Shown: positions 44,340 through 53,129 of the stretch, piece by piece | Layout: each line of letters opens with the position of its first letter | Numbering within the stretch: position 1 is the stretch's first letter | Source of the DNA: Flammeovirga sp. SJP92 | GTDB lineage: Bacteria; Bacteroidota; Bacteroidia; Cytophagales; Flammeovirgaceae | NCBI RefSeq assembly: GCF_001583495.1 | Contig: NZ_LQAQ01000061.1 | Span: 1-64,000 of the forward strand | Reading direction: 5' to 3' | DNA length: 64,000 bases | Position numbers and translations under genes: made by a program | The notes under the pieces: model-generated | Seen by the model: the letters and a program-made list of their open reading frames with translations, nothing else | Told to the model about the DNA's origin: nothing | Database searches by the model: none

Positions 44340-45422
44340 TTATATCATTAACAACCTCCAAACACCCGTGATAAACACCAGTACTAAACCTGCCGGTGTA
44401 AGGTATTTCCAGCATAATGTCATCAATTGATCCACTCTTAATCTAGGGTATGTCCATCTGATCCACATTTGTACAAATACTAAGAACAATGCTTTGCTCA
44501 TTAACCATACAAATCCCCAAACATAAGCTGATATTTCTCCCATAGTCCCCGAAGTCCAATCAGCCAAACGTACAGGACCTATATTAATAAATGGTGTGTT
44601 CCATGAACCTAAAAAAAGTACTACTGCTAATACAGACCCTAAAAGCATCACGCCGTATTCTGATAACATCATAAATGCAAAACGCATCCCTGAGTATTCA
44701 ATATGATAACCTGCTATAATTTCTGATTCTGCTTCTGGAATATCAAAAGGAGCTCTATTAGCTTCTGCCAATGAAGAAATAAAGAATATAAAAAAAGCGA
44801 TGATCAAAAATGGATTTCTAAAGATGTTCCAGTTTAAAAAACCACCTAACTGTGTCACTTCAACCCCTAAACCTTTCAAACCAAAAAGATAATTTTGATC
44901 TACCGTAAAAATACCTTGTTGTAATGAAATAATTTCAGTGTTCAACGACTGAGCTGTCATTACTGCACACAAAACAGCAAGGCCTAAAGGTACTTCATAA
45001 GAAACCATTTGCGCCGCCGATCTCATCGCACCATATAAGGAATATTTATTATTAGAACTCCATCCTGCCGCTAAAATACCTAATACTTCTAGAGACAGTA
45101 TAGCCAATATATAAAAAACACCTACCTCAGTTCCAGATCCATAAAGACCATTGGTAAAAGGCACAACAGCGAAACCTGCAAATACAGGCATAAAAATCAA
45201 AATTGGAGCTACCTTAAATAAAGGTCTGTCCGCGGCTTTAGGAATAATATCTTCCTTCATTAATAATTTCAATATATCTGCAGCGGTTTGTAACAAACCA
45301 TATGGACCAATATTCACAGGCCCCATTCTATCTTGAATCCATGCAGAAACTTTTCGTTCCGCATAAACCCCCAATAGTGCATATGTTAATATGAAAGGAA
45401 GATAAAATAAAAGTGCTAGCAT
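44340..45422 (-). CDS. nuoH: NADH-quinone oxidoreductase subunit H, standing alone
   Basis: A protein of 360 residues with about eight membrane helices. Complex I subunit H signatures are clear: YAERKVSAWIQDRMGPVNIGPYGLLQ near 20-45 (in overlapping segments), RSAAQMVSYEVPLGL, and EANRAPFDIPEAESEIIAGYH in the quinone-facing loop. NuoH bridges the quinone site and the proton-pumping arm of the inner-membrane complex. Other nuo genes normally surround it; none is present within 20 kb on either side here. It is either a displaced single gene or a second copy. A TAnnTTTG promoter lies about 60 bases upstream. All key acidic residues appear intact, so it should be functional. Confidence 0.93.
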   Translation of the reverse strand: MLALLFYLPFILTYALLGVYAERKVSAWIQDRMGPVNIGPYGLLQTAADILKLLMKEDIIPKAADRPLFKVAPILIFMPVFAGFAVVPFTNGLYGSGTEVGVFYILAILSLEVLGILAAGWSSNNKYSLYGAMRSAAQMVSYEVPLGLAVLCAVMTAQSLNTEIISLQQGIFTVDQNYLFGLKGLGVEVTQLGGFLNWNIFRNPFLIIAFFIFFISSLAEANRAPFDIPEAESEIIAGYHIEYSGMRFAFMMLSEYGVMLLGSVLAVVLFLGSWNTPFINIGPVRLADWTSGTMGEISAYVWGFVWLMSKALFLVFVQMWIRWTYPRLRVDQLMTLCWKYLTPAGLVLVFITGVWRLLMI

Positions 45423-45482
45423 AGTTCTTCTTTTTCCAAAAAAGTAAATTGGTCGGCAAGTTAATCAAACAAAATACTTGGT

Positions 45483-45490
45483 CAAAAGTA
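45483..45490 (-). promoter_or_regulatory. Promoter -7 element of nuoH
   Basis: Minus strand TACTTTTG matches TAnnTTTG; leader of about 55 bases. Confidence 0.45.
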
Positions 45491-45708
45491 ATCCAGCCTT
45501 TTTGTGTTGATCTCTTCTACTTGACAGTGAAATACCGTATTTTTTAAAAAACATTTGACTTTAAAGACGATTCATTGAAAAATAATTAATGAAACTTCAC
45601 ATCTACTATAACAATCATTTTTTAATAGGAATAATAAAGGGTGGTTGTATTTGATTGTTTATCAAAATTTTGAATTCTTTAAACGGTTTAACAAATAGTT
45701 TGCAAATA

Positions 45709-45740
45709 TTTGTTGAGCTTAACTTTATTTAATAATTTTA
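45709..45740 (+). promoter_or_regulatory. Promoter of the DUF5686 gene
   Basis: TTTG (45709-45712), a 20-base spacer and TAATTTTA (45733-45740), one base from TAnnTTTG. It lies about 65 bases before the GTG start. The rest of the 387-base gap 45423-45809 shows only AT-rich DNA. Confidence 0.45.
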
Positions 45741-45809
45741 CGAATTACCACTTATATAGATTTCTTTTTACCAGACAAACAGAGTTATCTAATTTTTTCG
45801 TGATTCTAT

Positions 45810-48386
45810 GTGTTTAGAAGATTAAATTTTATCATTTTGACTAGATATATCTCAGTAGTACTTTTTTTACTGATCTCAATAAATACTTTTTGCCAAAACA
45901 GTATTAAAGTAACTGGGCAAATAATTGACCAACAAACAAACGAAACGATTCCATACGCAAGTGTTTATATTGAAGGGACTACAATCGGTACACTTTCTGA
46001 TATGGATGGAAACTTTACGGTCAATGTACCTTTACCCGCTAATAAAAAGGTCCTAATCGCTTCTTTTATGGGCTATTCAACTCAGAAAAAAAGGTTGAAT
46101 GAGAAGAATGTCCGAAATAAGATTACCATTAAGCTTAAAACCTCTGCTAAAGAGCTAGACGAGGTTGTTATCCGTACTAAAAAATGGGAAAATCCTGCAT
46201 GGGCTATTTTACGTGCTGTCCAAAAAAACAAATCCCTTAATGACAGGCAAAAATTAAAAGCCTATCAGTACGAAAGCTACACAAAAACCAATATTTGGGT
46301 GGGGAATGTGAATGAAAACTTCAAAAAGAAAAAAGTAGTACAGGACATATTGGACAGCTTCGAAAACTTTGAAAAAGTAGTGGATGAAAATGGACAACCT
46401 ATCATTCCTGTTTTTGCTTCTGAAGTGCTTTCAAATATGTACTATATTAAGAATCCTGATTCAAAGACGGAACAAATCATCAAATCAAGAATCCGAAGTG
46501 TTGGACCTGACGACGATGAAATGCTTACTCAAATTATAGGTTCTTCTTTTGTGGATTTCAATCTCTATGAAAACAATTTTTTATTTGTAGGAAAGACCTT
46601 CATCTCCCCCATCACTTCTGAATGGAAGAACTTCTATGATTACACTTTAGACCCTAAAAAAGTAGAGATAAATGGAGTAAATTGTCACAAGATCGAATTT
46701 GAGCCCCGTAGAAAAGAAGATTTGGCTTTTGCAGGAACGTTGTACATTGCCGATTCCACTCATCATTTTGCTTTAGTGAAAATTGACGGTATGCTGGGCC
46801 AAGGAGCTAACATCAATTTTATTGACAGTGTGCATATCGATCAGAATTATATTCCTCAAGTAGTAGAAGATGGCAATACTGCTTGGTTGCCACAAGATCA
46901 GGATTTTATTGTCTCAGTGGGTAAAATTGCCGACAAATGGGCTAAAGTAAAGATCAAAATTAATATTAGAAATAAGGACTTTGTCATCAATGCACCCAAA
47001 CCTCGTTCCTTTTATGAACAGCCTGTCATAGTGGCCACGGATGCTTATCTTGACGGTAATAATGAAGAATTCTGGAATAATCATAGACATGAAGAACTAT
47101 CAAGTACTGACGCACAAGTTTTCTCCATGATCGACTCCGCAGAAGACACTCCTAGAGTAAAAATGCTGGCCAGTATTGGTGATATGATTATTAGTGGCCA
47201 CAAAAAATACGGTCCTATAGAACTTGGTCCACTTCCGTTTATTTATGCTCGTAATAGTGTTGAAAAACATCGCTTACAGTTCGGTTTAAGAACTAACAAT
47301 GAGTTCAGCAATAAATTCTCTTTCAGCGGTTTTGGAGCTTATGGTGTAAAAGATAAAAAATGGAAATACGGTTTTACTGCTAGGGCTATTATTAATAAAG
47401 AAAAGTGGAGTATCATTGGAGTGCAACATTTCAATGACTTAAGTAGAGTCAGTGTAAACCAGGCTAATTTTAATAGCAGGCCTATCTTCTTAGCATCATT
47501 GCGCTGGGGAGACATGCGTTACCCTTACATGGAGCAAAACACCAATATATGGTATGAGACAGACATCATGAGAGGTCTAAATGTCAAGGCTAAATTCACC
47601 AAAAGAATTATAGATCCTCTTTTCCCTTACAAAATGGATGGTGACTTCATTGATAATCAACCCGTATTTGATCGCTTGAATGGCTCTGAATTTTTCTTTA
47701 AACTCACTTATGGTTTAGGTTATAAATACGTTGCTACACGTACTCACAACAGAAAGAAGATTTCTCAAGACAATAGACCAAGAATCACAATTGATTATAC
47801 TATTGGACTCAATAACCTATTCGGCAGTAATTATAATTTCCAGCAACTTAGAGTAGGCCTTGATCAAAAAGCAAGGTTAGGAAAATACGGAACTTCCACT
47901 TATACACTGACTGCCGGCTACATTCCTACAAAAACACCATTCCCGCTGTTAGCTATGCCATTTGGTAATAATGTACCTCTTCTTTACAACAAATTCGCTT
48001 TCAACCTTATGAACTTGGGTGAATTTGTCGGAGATAAATGGGCCTCTTTTCAATTGATCCACCGTTTTGAAGGCAACATCTTAAACAGGATTCCGTTGGT
48101 CAAAAAACTAGGATGGAGAGCTGTAGGCATCTGTAATGTGGTATATGGTGAACTTACTGAGAAAAATCAAAATCAAAGTGTGCATCCTCAGCTTTTGGAG
48201 GGAGAAAGATACAACCCAAACAGAGAAGCTAAACCTTTAGATCCAACCATGCCTTACGTGGAAGTAGGTACTGGTGTTGAAAATATTTTCAAGGTGATGA
48301 GAGTGTATACCATTTGGAGAACCACCTATCACACACCAACTTCTGATAACTTTGGTGTTTATTTAGCCTTCGGTCTTACCTTTTAA
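45810..48386 (+). CDS. DUF5686 outer-membrane protein with CarboxypepD_reg domain
   Basis: A protein of 858 residues. The start is GTG, giving a signal peptide that ends in INTFCQ near residue 29. Residues about 32-110 are a CarboxypepD_reg-like domain (VTGQIIDQQTNETIPYASVY, GTLSDMDGNFTVNVP). The long C-terminal part has the alternating hydrophobic strands and aromatic-rich turns of a large outer-membrane barrel, ending in AFGLTF with terminal Phe, and carries DUF5686 segments such as ARNSVEKHRLQFGLRTNNEF and RDNRP-like loops. Such proteins are common in Bacteroidetes; their role at the cell envelope is not known. It shares no operon partner except possibly ispF, 49 bases downstream, which has its own promoter. 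Confidence 0.82.
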   Translation: MFRRLNFIILTRYISVVLFLLISINTFCQNSIKVTGQIIDQQTNETIPYASVYIEGTTIGTLSDMDGNFTVNVPLPANKKVLIASFMGYSTQKKRLNEKNVRNKITIKLKTSAKELDEVVIRTKKWENPAWAILRAVQKNKSLNDRQKLKAYQYESYTKTNIWVGNVNENFKKKKVVQDILDSFENFEKVVDENGQPIIPVFASEVLSNMYYIKNPDSKTEQIIKSRIRSVGPDDDEMLTQIIGSSFVDFNLYENNFLFVGKTFISPITSEWKNFYDYTLDPKKVEINGVNCHKIEFEPRRKEDLAFAGTLYIADSTHHFALVKIDGMLGQGANINFIDSVHIDQNYIPQVVEDGNTAWLPQDQDFIVSVGKIADKWAKVKIKINIRNKDFVINAPKPRSFYEQPVIVATDAYLDGNNEEFWNNHRHEELSSTDAQVFSMIDSAEDTPRVKMLASIGDMIISGHKKYGPIELGPLPFIYARNSVEKHRLQFGLRTNNEFSNKFSFSGFGAYGVKDKKWKYGFTARAIINKEKWSIIGVQHFNDLSRVSVNQANFNSRPIFLASLRWGDMRYPYMEQNTNIWYETDIMRGLNVKAKFTKRIIDPLFPYKMDGDFIDNQPVFDRLNGSEFFFKLTYGLGYKYVATRTHNRKKISQDNRPRITIDYTIGLNNLFGSNYNFQQLRVGLDQKARLGKYGTSTYTLTAGYIPTKTPFPLLAMPFGNNVPLLYNKFAFNLMNLGEFVGDKWASFQLIHRFEGNILNRIPLVKKLGWRAVGICNVVYGELTEKNQNQSVHPQLLEGERYNPNREAKPLDPTMPYVEVGTGVENIFKVMRVYTIWRTTYHTPTSDNFGVYLAFGLTF

Positions 48387-48411
48387 GCATTTTATTCCTT
48401 GTCAAAAAAAT

Positions 48412-48419
48412 TATATTTG
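48412..48419 (+). promoter_or_regulatory. Promoter -7 element of ispF
   Basis: TATATTTG matches TAnnTTTG exactly; ATG follows 16 bases later, so the leader is about ten bases. Confidence 0.55.
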
Positions 48420-48435
48420 TAAAAAAAATATTATT

Positions 48436-48915
48436 ATGAAAATAAGAGTAGGACAAGGTTACGATGTTCACAAATTAGGTGAAGGTGAAAAATTATGGTT
48501 AGGTGGTATTCAGTTAGATCACACACATGGTTTAATTGGACATTCTGACGCAGATGTTCTTATCCACGCTATCTGTGATGCAGTATTAGGTGCCGCAAAC
48601 ATGAGAGACATTGGATATCATTTTGCAGATACAGATCCTCAATACAAAGGCATTGACAGTAAAATATTATTGAAAGATGTGATGAAAATCGTCCGTGAAC
48701 AAGGATGGGAATTTGGGAATGTTGACTGCACAATTGTTGCACAGCGTCCGAAGATCAATCCTCACATCCCTGCCATGAAAAAGTGTATGGCTGAAGTGAT
48801 GAACGTAGACGAAGAAGATATTTCTATTAAAGCTACAACTTCCGAAAAAATGGGATTTGTAGGCAGAGAAGAAGGCATGGCAGTTCATGCCGTAGCTTTA
48901 ATTACTAAAGCATAA
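48436..48915 (+). CDS. ispF: 2-C-methyl-D-erythritol 2,4-cyclodiphosphate synthase
   Basis: A protein of 159 residues, the standard length. IspF closes CDP-methylerythritol 2-phosphate to the cyclic diphosphate with loss of CMP in the MEP isoprenoid pathway. The metal ligands Asp10, His12 and His44 lie in GYDVHKL and DADVLIHAICDAVLG. Downstream motifs are intact: HFADTDPQYKG, and the C-terminal KATTSEKMGFVGREEGMAVHA (in two parts), which builds the trimer and nucleotide site. It has its own promoter and a strong bidirectional terminator. Together with ispH at 33716 it marks use of the MEP route. Confidence 0.96.
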   Translation: MKIRVGQGYDVHKLGEGEKLWLGGIQLDHTHGLIGHSDADVLIHAICDAVLGAANMRDIGYHFADTDPQYKGIDSKILLKDVMKIVREQGWEFGNVDCTIVAQRPKINPHIPAMKKCMAEVMNVDEEDISIKATTSEKMGFVGREEGMAVHAVALITKA

Positions 48916-48917
48916 AT

Positions 48918-48960
48918 AAAAAAACAGGACGTTGTTTCAATTACAACGTCCTGTTTTTTT
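48918..48960. terminator. Bidirectional terminator between ispF and the MutS-like gene
   Basis: Perfect 11-bp GC-rich stem CAGGACGTTGT (48925-48935) with 48943-48953, extended by seven A-T pairs, loop of seven. Confidence 0.92.
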
Positions 48961-48972
48961 ATATGGATTTAA

Positions 48973-50790
48973 TTATTCAGTATCTAACCCTAACTCACTA
49001 AGTAATAGAGAAGCGTTAAACTTTTCACAGACTCCATCTTTTAATTTATAATCGAAATCAAATTCATTATTAGTATAATCGAAATCGAAATGATAGTTCT
49101 TTGTGATATCCGGCTTCTTATCTTCAAACTCAGAAAGCTGAAGATCGTGAGTAGCTACCAATATATGTGATTCAGAGGATTGCTGTAATTTTTGGAGCAA
49201 GGCAAATGATCCTTTCAGCTTATCGACAGAGTTAGTGCCCCTCAGCATTTCATCAACTAAAAATAAATCACATCCACCCTGATTTACAGCATCAATGATT
49301 AATCGTATACGTTCTAGTTCTGCTTTGAAGGTAGACTCACTCAATCTTAGAGAATCTGCTATACGCATGGAAGTGATCAACCTTGGCTTTTTACCCATTC
49401 TAAAAGAAGAAGCACAAACAACTGTACCAGCATAAGCCAAAAGAAGATTGACACCAACTACTCTTAAGAATGTACTTTTTCCCGACATATTTGATCCTGT
49501 AACAATGCTGATTCTATTGGTATGATCTAAACTATAAGTATTACGAACACCACCACTTTGAATACCATTTGTTCCTTCAAAAATCAATGGATGTCCCAAA
49601 TCTGTACCTTTAAAAACAAAATCACCACTTTGCTCAAAGGCTGGCATTGTCCATTCTGAATGATTTCTTTTATGAGTACCCAAACTGTTGTATGCTTCCA
49701 ACACACCAATTACGTCAAAAAGCTTATCGAATAAATCTGGATACCTATTGAACCATTTTCTGATTTTAAAGACTACTAAAATATCAAAGGGAATGATCAC
49801 ATAAAGCACCACTAGACCCAGCATGTTTTTTCTGATATACAACTGCTCTATGTCATTTGAGAGTTGGAGTAATGGAGTGTAAAAATCTCCTCCTTCCAAT
49901 TCTTTGATTTTTTGAGCTAATAAATCACTTTTAAATTCCTCTTCACTGATCAGTTTTATAGCATTTGCCAAACGGGATAAAGACTCTGATGTACTATCAA
50001 GGTAAGCCATAAATGATGCGATATCCTTGCCTATTCTTCCCATTACCCAGAAGTTACCCAAAACCAAAATTGCAGCTGCTTCTTTAGAATATTCGAAAGT
50101 GGTGCTCACACTTACAAAAATCAACAACCAGGCAACCGGTACTAAAAATAAATACCCTTTGAAGAAATTTTCTCTATTGAATTTAAAATTCTTCAAAGCG
50201 ATCGCATTAATATTCAAGACCTTTTTCTGCTTTACATTATCAAAAAGAAATAATTTAAGCTGATCAGAAAAAGACTCTTTTGATGCTAACTCTTCTACTG
50301 CTCTCTGACGTTTTTCAATTTCCTCAGTAGGCGTAGCGTGGCTGTCTTGTGCAAAAAACGAAGCCAGTAAACTTTTCCCCCATTGTGTTGAACAACGGTT
50401 AATAAAGTGATACAAAGAGTGCCTGCCAAAAACATCTAAGTCATGACCATAATTATGAACGGTTGTTTGATAATCTTCGCCATCATCATAAATGTTAGCT
50501 TCACCACTTTTTATGTTTACCTCATTTTGGGTTAAAAGTTGAAGCAATTCTAGTTCATTGATTTTCTTTGAAACCTCAGTATGCTTTCTCACAAGAAGAA
50601 TGAATACTATGAAAATTGTAACTATACTGATAAAAAGACCACCCTCTTCAAAAAATTGAAAGGCAAAATAAGACACAAATAATCCCGCAACTACCGTCAC
50701 CAATCTCATCATTGAAAACTTTTGAGATTTGGAATTTAATTGTTGTAGTTGTTGAGAAATTTGATTTAGTTTTTCTTGATAATTCGACAT
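48973..50790 (-). CDS. Membrane-anchored MutS-family ATPase
   Basis: A protein of 605 residues. It keeps the MutS core and ATPase: Walker A GSNMSGKST (432-440), Walker B DLFLVDE (508-514), and the ATHDL histidine near 548; TSMRIADSLRLSESTFKAEL is the conserved ABC-type coupling segment. It lacks the N-terminal mismatch-recognition domain. Instead it has two hydrophobic helices at about 27-48 and 51-67 and more at about 212-229, 236-251 and 322-341, so the lever region is embedded in a membrane. This branch is widespread in Bacteroidetes with no known role; it is not expected to do standard mismatch repair. It shares a terminator with ispF and is divergent from the 51124 gene. Confidence 0.85.
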   Translation of the reverse strand: MSNYQEKLNQISQQLQQLNSKSQKFSMMRLVTVVAGLFVSYFAFQFFEEGGLFISIVTIFIVFILLVRKHTEVSKKINELELLQLLTQNEVNIKSGEANIYDDGEDYQTTVHNYGHDLDVFGRHSLYHFINRCSTQWGKSLLASFFAQDSHATPTEEIEKRQRAVEELASKESFSDQLKLFLFDNVKQKKVLNINAIALKNFKFNRENFFKGYLFLVPVAWLLIFVSVSTTFEYSKEAAAILVLGNFWVMGRIGKDIASFMAYLDSTSESLSRLANAIKLISEEEFKSDLLAQKIKELEGGDFYTPLLQLSNDIEQLYIRKNMLGLVVLYVIIPFDILVVFKIRKWFNRYPDLFDKLFDVIGVLEAYNSLGTHKRNHSEWTMPAFEQSGDFVFKGTDLGHPLIFEGTNGIQSGGVRNTYSLDHTNRISIVTGSNMSGKSTFLRVVGVNLLLAYAGTVVCASSFRMGKKPRLITSMRIADSLRLSESTFKAELERIRLIIDAVNQGGCDLFLVDEMLRGTNSVDKLKGSFALLQKLQQSSESHILVATHDLQLSEFEDKKPDITKNYHFDFDYTNNEFDFDYKLKDGVCEKFNASLLLSELGLDTE

Positions 50791-50862
50791 TGATTATAAA
50801 TTTATCAATCGCTTTTCCTCTTCTAAGAGCGTATTTGAAAGATGCGTTAAAATTGTACTAAG

Positions 50863-50870
50863 CAAATGTA
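50863..50870 (-). promoter_or_regulatory. Promoter -7 element of the MutS-like gene
   Basis: Minus strand TACATTTG matches TAnnTTTG, giving a leader of roughly 65 bases. Confidence 0.4.
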
Positions 50871-50937
50871 AAAAAGAAAAACATTAATAATTCATGTTTG
50901 GCAGATAATCGTTGCAATTACTACATTCTTCACATTG

Positions 50938-50957
50938 TTGATGTTAAAAAACATCAA
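50938..50957. other. Short dyad in the divergent gap
   Basis: TTGATGTT (50938-50945) and its complement at 50950-50957 around AAAA. It lies about midway in the 333-base gap between the MutS-like gene and the 51124 gene and could be a regulatory site. No other structure besides the two promoters is evident there. Confidence 0.3.
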
Positions 50958-51084
50958 AACAATCATTTAGAAACAATTACAAATTATAGCAAATTAACTA
51001 AGTAAGTACAATTTAGGTTAATTTACAGATGTTGACAGAATTAAAAAACGTCAAAGACTTCAGTTTATTCCAACTTTTCTACGT

Positions 51085-51092
51085 TACATTTG
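51085..51092 (+). promoter_or_regulatory. Promoter -7 element of the 51124 gene
   Basis: TACATTTG matches TAnnTTTG; it lies 31 bases before the TTG start and supports it, as the reading frame remains open further upstream. Confidence 0.45.
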
Positions 51093-51123
51093 CATAAGGA
51101 TTTATACTACTATCATAATAATT

Positions 51124-51534
51124 TTGAGATTTACTAAAACATATAAGCATTTGTTCAGACACCTATTTACTATATGGGTGGCACTCCACACATTGAATTA
51201 CAGTGTGGACATTGATGCTGTATTGTTTTCTCAAGCCAACTATTCTACTGAAGAGCACACGCTTTATGATAATAAAGTAGAGTCCTTTTTTGAGATTTTT
51301 GTCAACTTATTTTGGGACGGTCAATTAGACAATATCAAAGACAACCCCTTTTCTCAAAACGAATCCAAAAGTTTTATTCCTAAGGTCTTTACCTTTGTAA
51401 AAGCTTGTCAGCTTATTCATGAAGCGGAAGATAAAGAATTGATCTTTAAAGAGCAGTTGATTTTTTTCTATTTAGATCAAAGCTACCCTACTCCAACAGC
51501 TGACATCATTCCTCCCCCTCCACGAGTGGCTTAA
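51124..51534 (+). CDS. Hypothetical small protein with TTG start, 136 residues
   Basis: I do not recognise this protein. There is no ATG anywhere in the frame; the start is inferred as TTG at 51124 because a TAnnTTTG promoter lies 31 bases upstream. The N-terminus RFTKTYKHLFRHLFTIWVALHTLNYSV is a weak signal or anchor segment (amphipathic then hydrophobic). The body is acidic, with a motif FVNLFWDGQLDNIKDNPF, and the tail ends in YPTPTADIIPPPPRVA, a proline-rich end. Downstream on the same strand is a porin gene 132 bases away, so the two may be functionally linked. Codon pattern and promoter make it a probable gene. Confidence 0.5.
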   Translation: MRFTKTYKHLFRHLFTIWVALHTLNYSVDIDAVLFSQANYSTEEHTLYDNKVESFFEIFVNLFWDGQLDNIKDNPFSQNESKSFIPKVFTFVKACQLIHEAEDKELIFKEQLIFFYLDQSYPTPTADIIPPPPRVA

Positions 51535-51587
51535 GGGCATGTCTGTTGCTATTTGTTGCTACAATAAATAGTTACCTGACATACTCT
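51534..51587. repeat. Imperfect inverted repeat of the AGAGYATGTC family
   Basis: AGGGCATGTC (51534-51543) pairs with GACATACTCT (51578-51587) with one mismatch and one G-T, loop of 34. It starts at the stop codon of the 51124 gene. Compare 38653-38707. Confidence 0.45.
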
Positions 51588-51599
51588 AAATTATTCGAA

Positions 51600-51652
51600 G
51601 CGATCCTATATCGCCCATTCAATAATTTACAATTACTTCTATGCTATAGAAG
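51600..51652 (+). promoter_or_regulatory. Two palindromes in the leader of the porin gene
   Basis: GCGAT-CCTAT-ATCGC (51600-51614) and CTTCTAT-GCT-ATAGAAG (51636-51652). The second ends 14 bases before the porin ATG, so it could mask the ribosome site or be an operator. Confidence 0.35.
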
Positions 51653-51666
51653 CAAACCACTCTATC

Positions 51667-52995
51667 ATGAAAAAGATATTATTCTTGCTAGGATTAGGTC
51701 TAAGCCTTTTCTCTAGTACTATATATGCTCAAGAATCTTCACAAGAAGTAAATGAAGAAGTTGAGCCTGAAACTAAATTCAAACAACAACCTGGGCTTGC
51801 TAAAGCCGCTTCTAAGATTTTTTATTCTGAAAAGCCATGGAGTGTTTCTGGTTTTGGTGAGATTTCTTATGTCAACAGAAATGATATTCCGTTAGGCATG
51901 GAAGATGATATTGAGTTATCATACAACAACCTTTACCGTTTCTCCACTTTCTTTGGCTACCGTTTTACAGATAAAATTATCTGGAACTCAGAAGTGATGA
52001 TCGAATACCTTCAAGATCCTGCTGGAAACAGTCATTTTGAGTTGATCTTAGAAGCGTTCCTAGATTTTTCCATCCATAAATCGTTCAACGTAAGAGCAGG
52101 TTTATATCCAATGAATATTGGTTATATCAATAATAATGATGAGCCTGTAATGTTTGGATCTGTAAACCGTTCGGATGTAGAAAGAATCATTGTTCCGTCA
52201 ACTTGGATGGGTATGGGTGTCAGTGCTTATGGAGTTATCTCACCAAGCTTCAACTATGCTACAGGAATTACGCAAGGTTTAGATGGGTCACACTTTTTAA
52301 GTGGAAGTTTTATTCGTCAAGGTAGAGAACCAAGATTTGACAGTGAAGCATTTTCTACTTATGCCTACAATGGACAAATCAATTATGTTGGTTTAAAAAA
52401 CTGGACGCTAAGCGCTTCAATGTATGTGGGACAGGCAGGAAATAATCAAACGATTCAAACTTCTACAGGAGATTATAAAACCGCTGATGCTGTGGCACAA
52501 TTATACACTGCTTACGCAAGATATGAACAAAAGAACTGGGAGTTTATGGCATTGGCTACTCATGGTTTTATGTCTGGCACTGATGACCTTTTTGAATTAA
52601 CAAAAATGGGTAATGGAGGCGTAGGTCAAGTAATGGCCAACCAAAATGTAGGCTACCTTGTGGAAGGAAGCTATGATCTATTATCCCTATTTGGAGAACG
52701 TTCATTCTTAAGAAAAAAGAATGCGCTTATCGATCCGCATCATGTAAAAATCCCTTTGTTTGTTAGATACGAATATATCAATACACACAAAGATTACAAT
52801 AAAAACCTCTTAGCTGAAAATAATGCAAATATGGTCCATTTTAATTCAGACATTATCACAGTAGGTTTGAACTTCAAACCAAGAGAGGAGATTGCTTTTA
52901 AGATTGACTACCAATTCAGAAACAATCGAGCAACGGGACCATATGCCGCCAAAGAAGATAATTTACTCGAGCTAGGTATCGGGTTTATTTTCTAG
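51667..52995 (+). CDS. Outer-membrane porin-like beta-barrel protein
   Basis: A protein of 442 residues with a Sec signal peptide (IYAQ cleavage, about 20). The mature protein shows regular amphipathic beta strands with aromatic girdles: WSVSGFGEISYVNRND, YRFSTFFGYRFTDKIIWNSEV, FNVRAGLYPMNIGYINNNDEP, then VPSTWMGMGVSAYG and a terminal ELGIGFIF ending in Phe. The look is that of phosphate-selective-porin-like proteins (PorO/P type), and the PSTWMGMGV turn is typical of that group. Substrate unknown. It is expressed from the region after the 51124 gene, with two palindromes in its leader, and ends in a strong terminator. Confidence 0.75.
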   Translation: MKKILFLLGLGLSLFSSTIYAQESSQEVNEEVEPETKFKQQPGLAKAASKIFYSEKPWSVSGFGEISYVNRNDIPLGMEDDIELSYNNLYRFSTFFGYRFTDKIIWNSEVMIEYLQDPAGNSHFELILEAFLDFSIHKSFNVRAGLYPMNIGYINNNDEPVMFGSVNRSDVERIIVPSTWMGMGVSAYGVISPSFNYATGITQGLDGSHFLSGSFIRQGREPRFDSEAFSTYAYNGQINYVGLKNWTLSASMYVGQAGNNQTIQTSTGDYKTADAVAQLYTAYARYEQKNWEFMALATHGFMSGTDDLFELTKMGNGGVGQVMANQNVGYLVEGSYDLLSLFGERSFLRKKNALIDPHHVKIPLFVRYEYINTHKDYNKNLLAENNANMVHFNSDIITVGLNFKPREEIAFKIDYQFRNNRATGPYAAKEDNLLELGIGFIF

Positions 52996-53032
52996 CCTTT
53001 GACAACTTAACTAAAACTAAATCACCAATTTT

Positions 53033-53069
53033 TCCCTTTAAGGTATTTTACTTTAAAGGGATTTTTTTT
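53033..53069 (+). terminator. Terminator of the porin gene
   Basis: Perfect 9-bp stem TCCCTTTAA (53033-53041) with 53053-53061, followed by eight T. Confidence 0.88.
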
Positions 53070-53129
53070 GTCTGAAATCATTATTACTATGGCTTAGTTC
53101 TGTTATATTTAATAAAAAAAACCTCGTCA

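Noticed and set aside
51534-51587. Transcription terminator after the 51124 gene
   Set aside because: The 34-base loop, mismatches and lack of a T run argue against a terminator.
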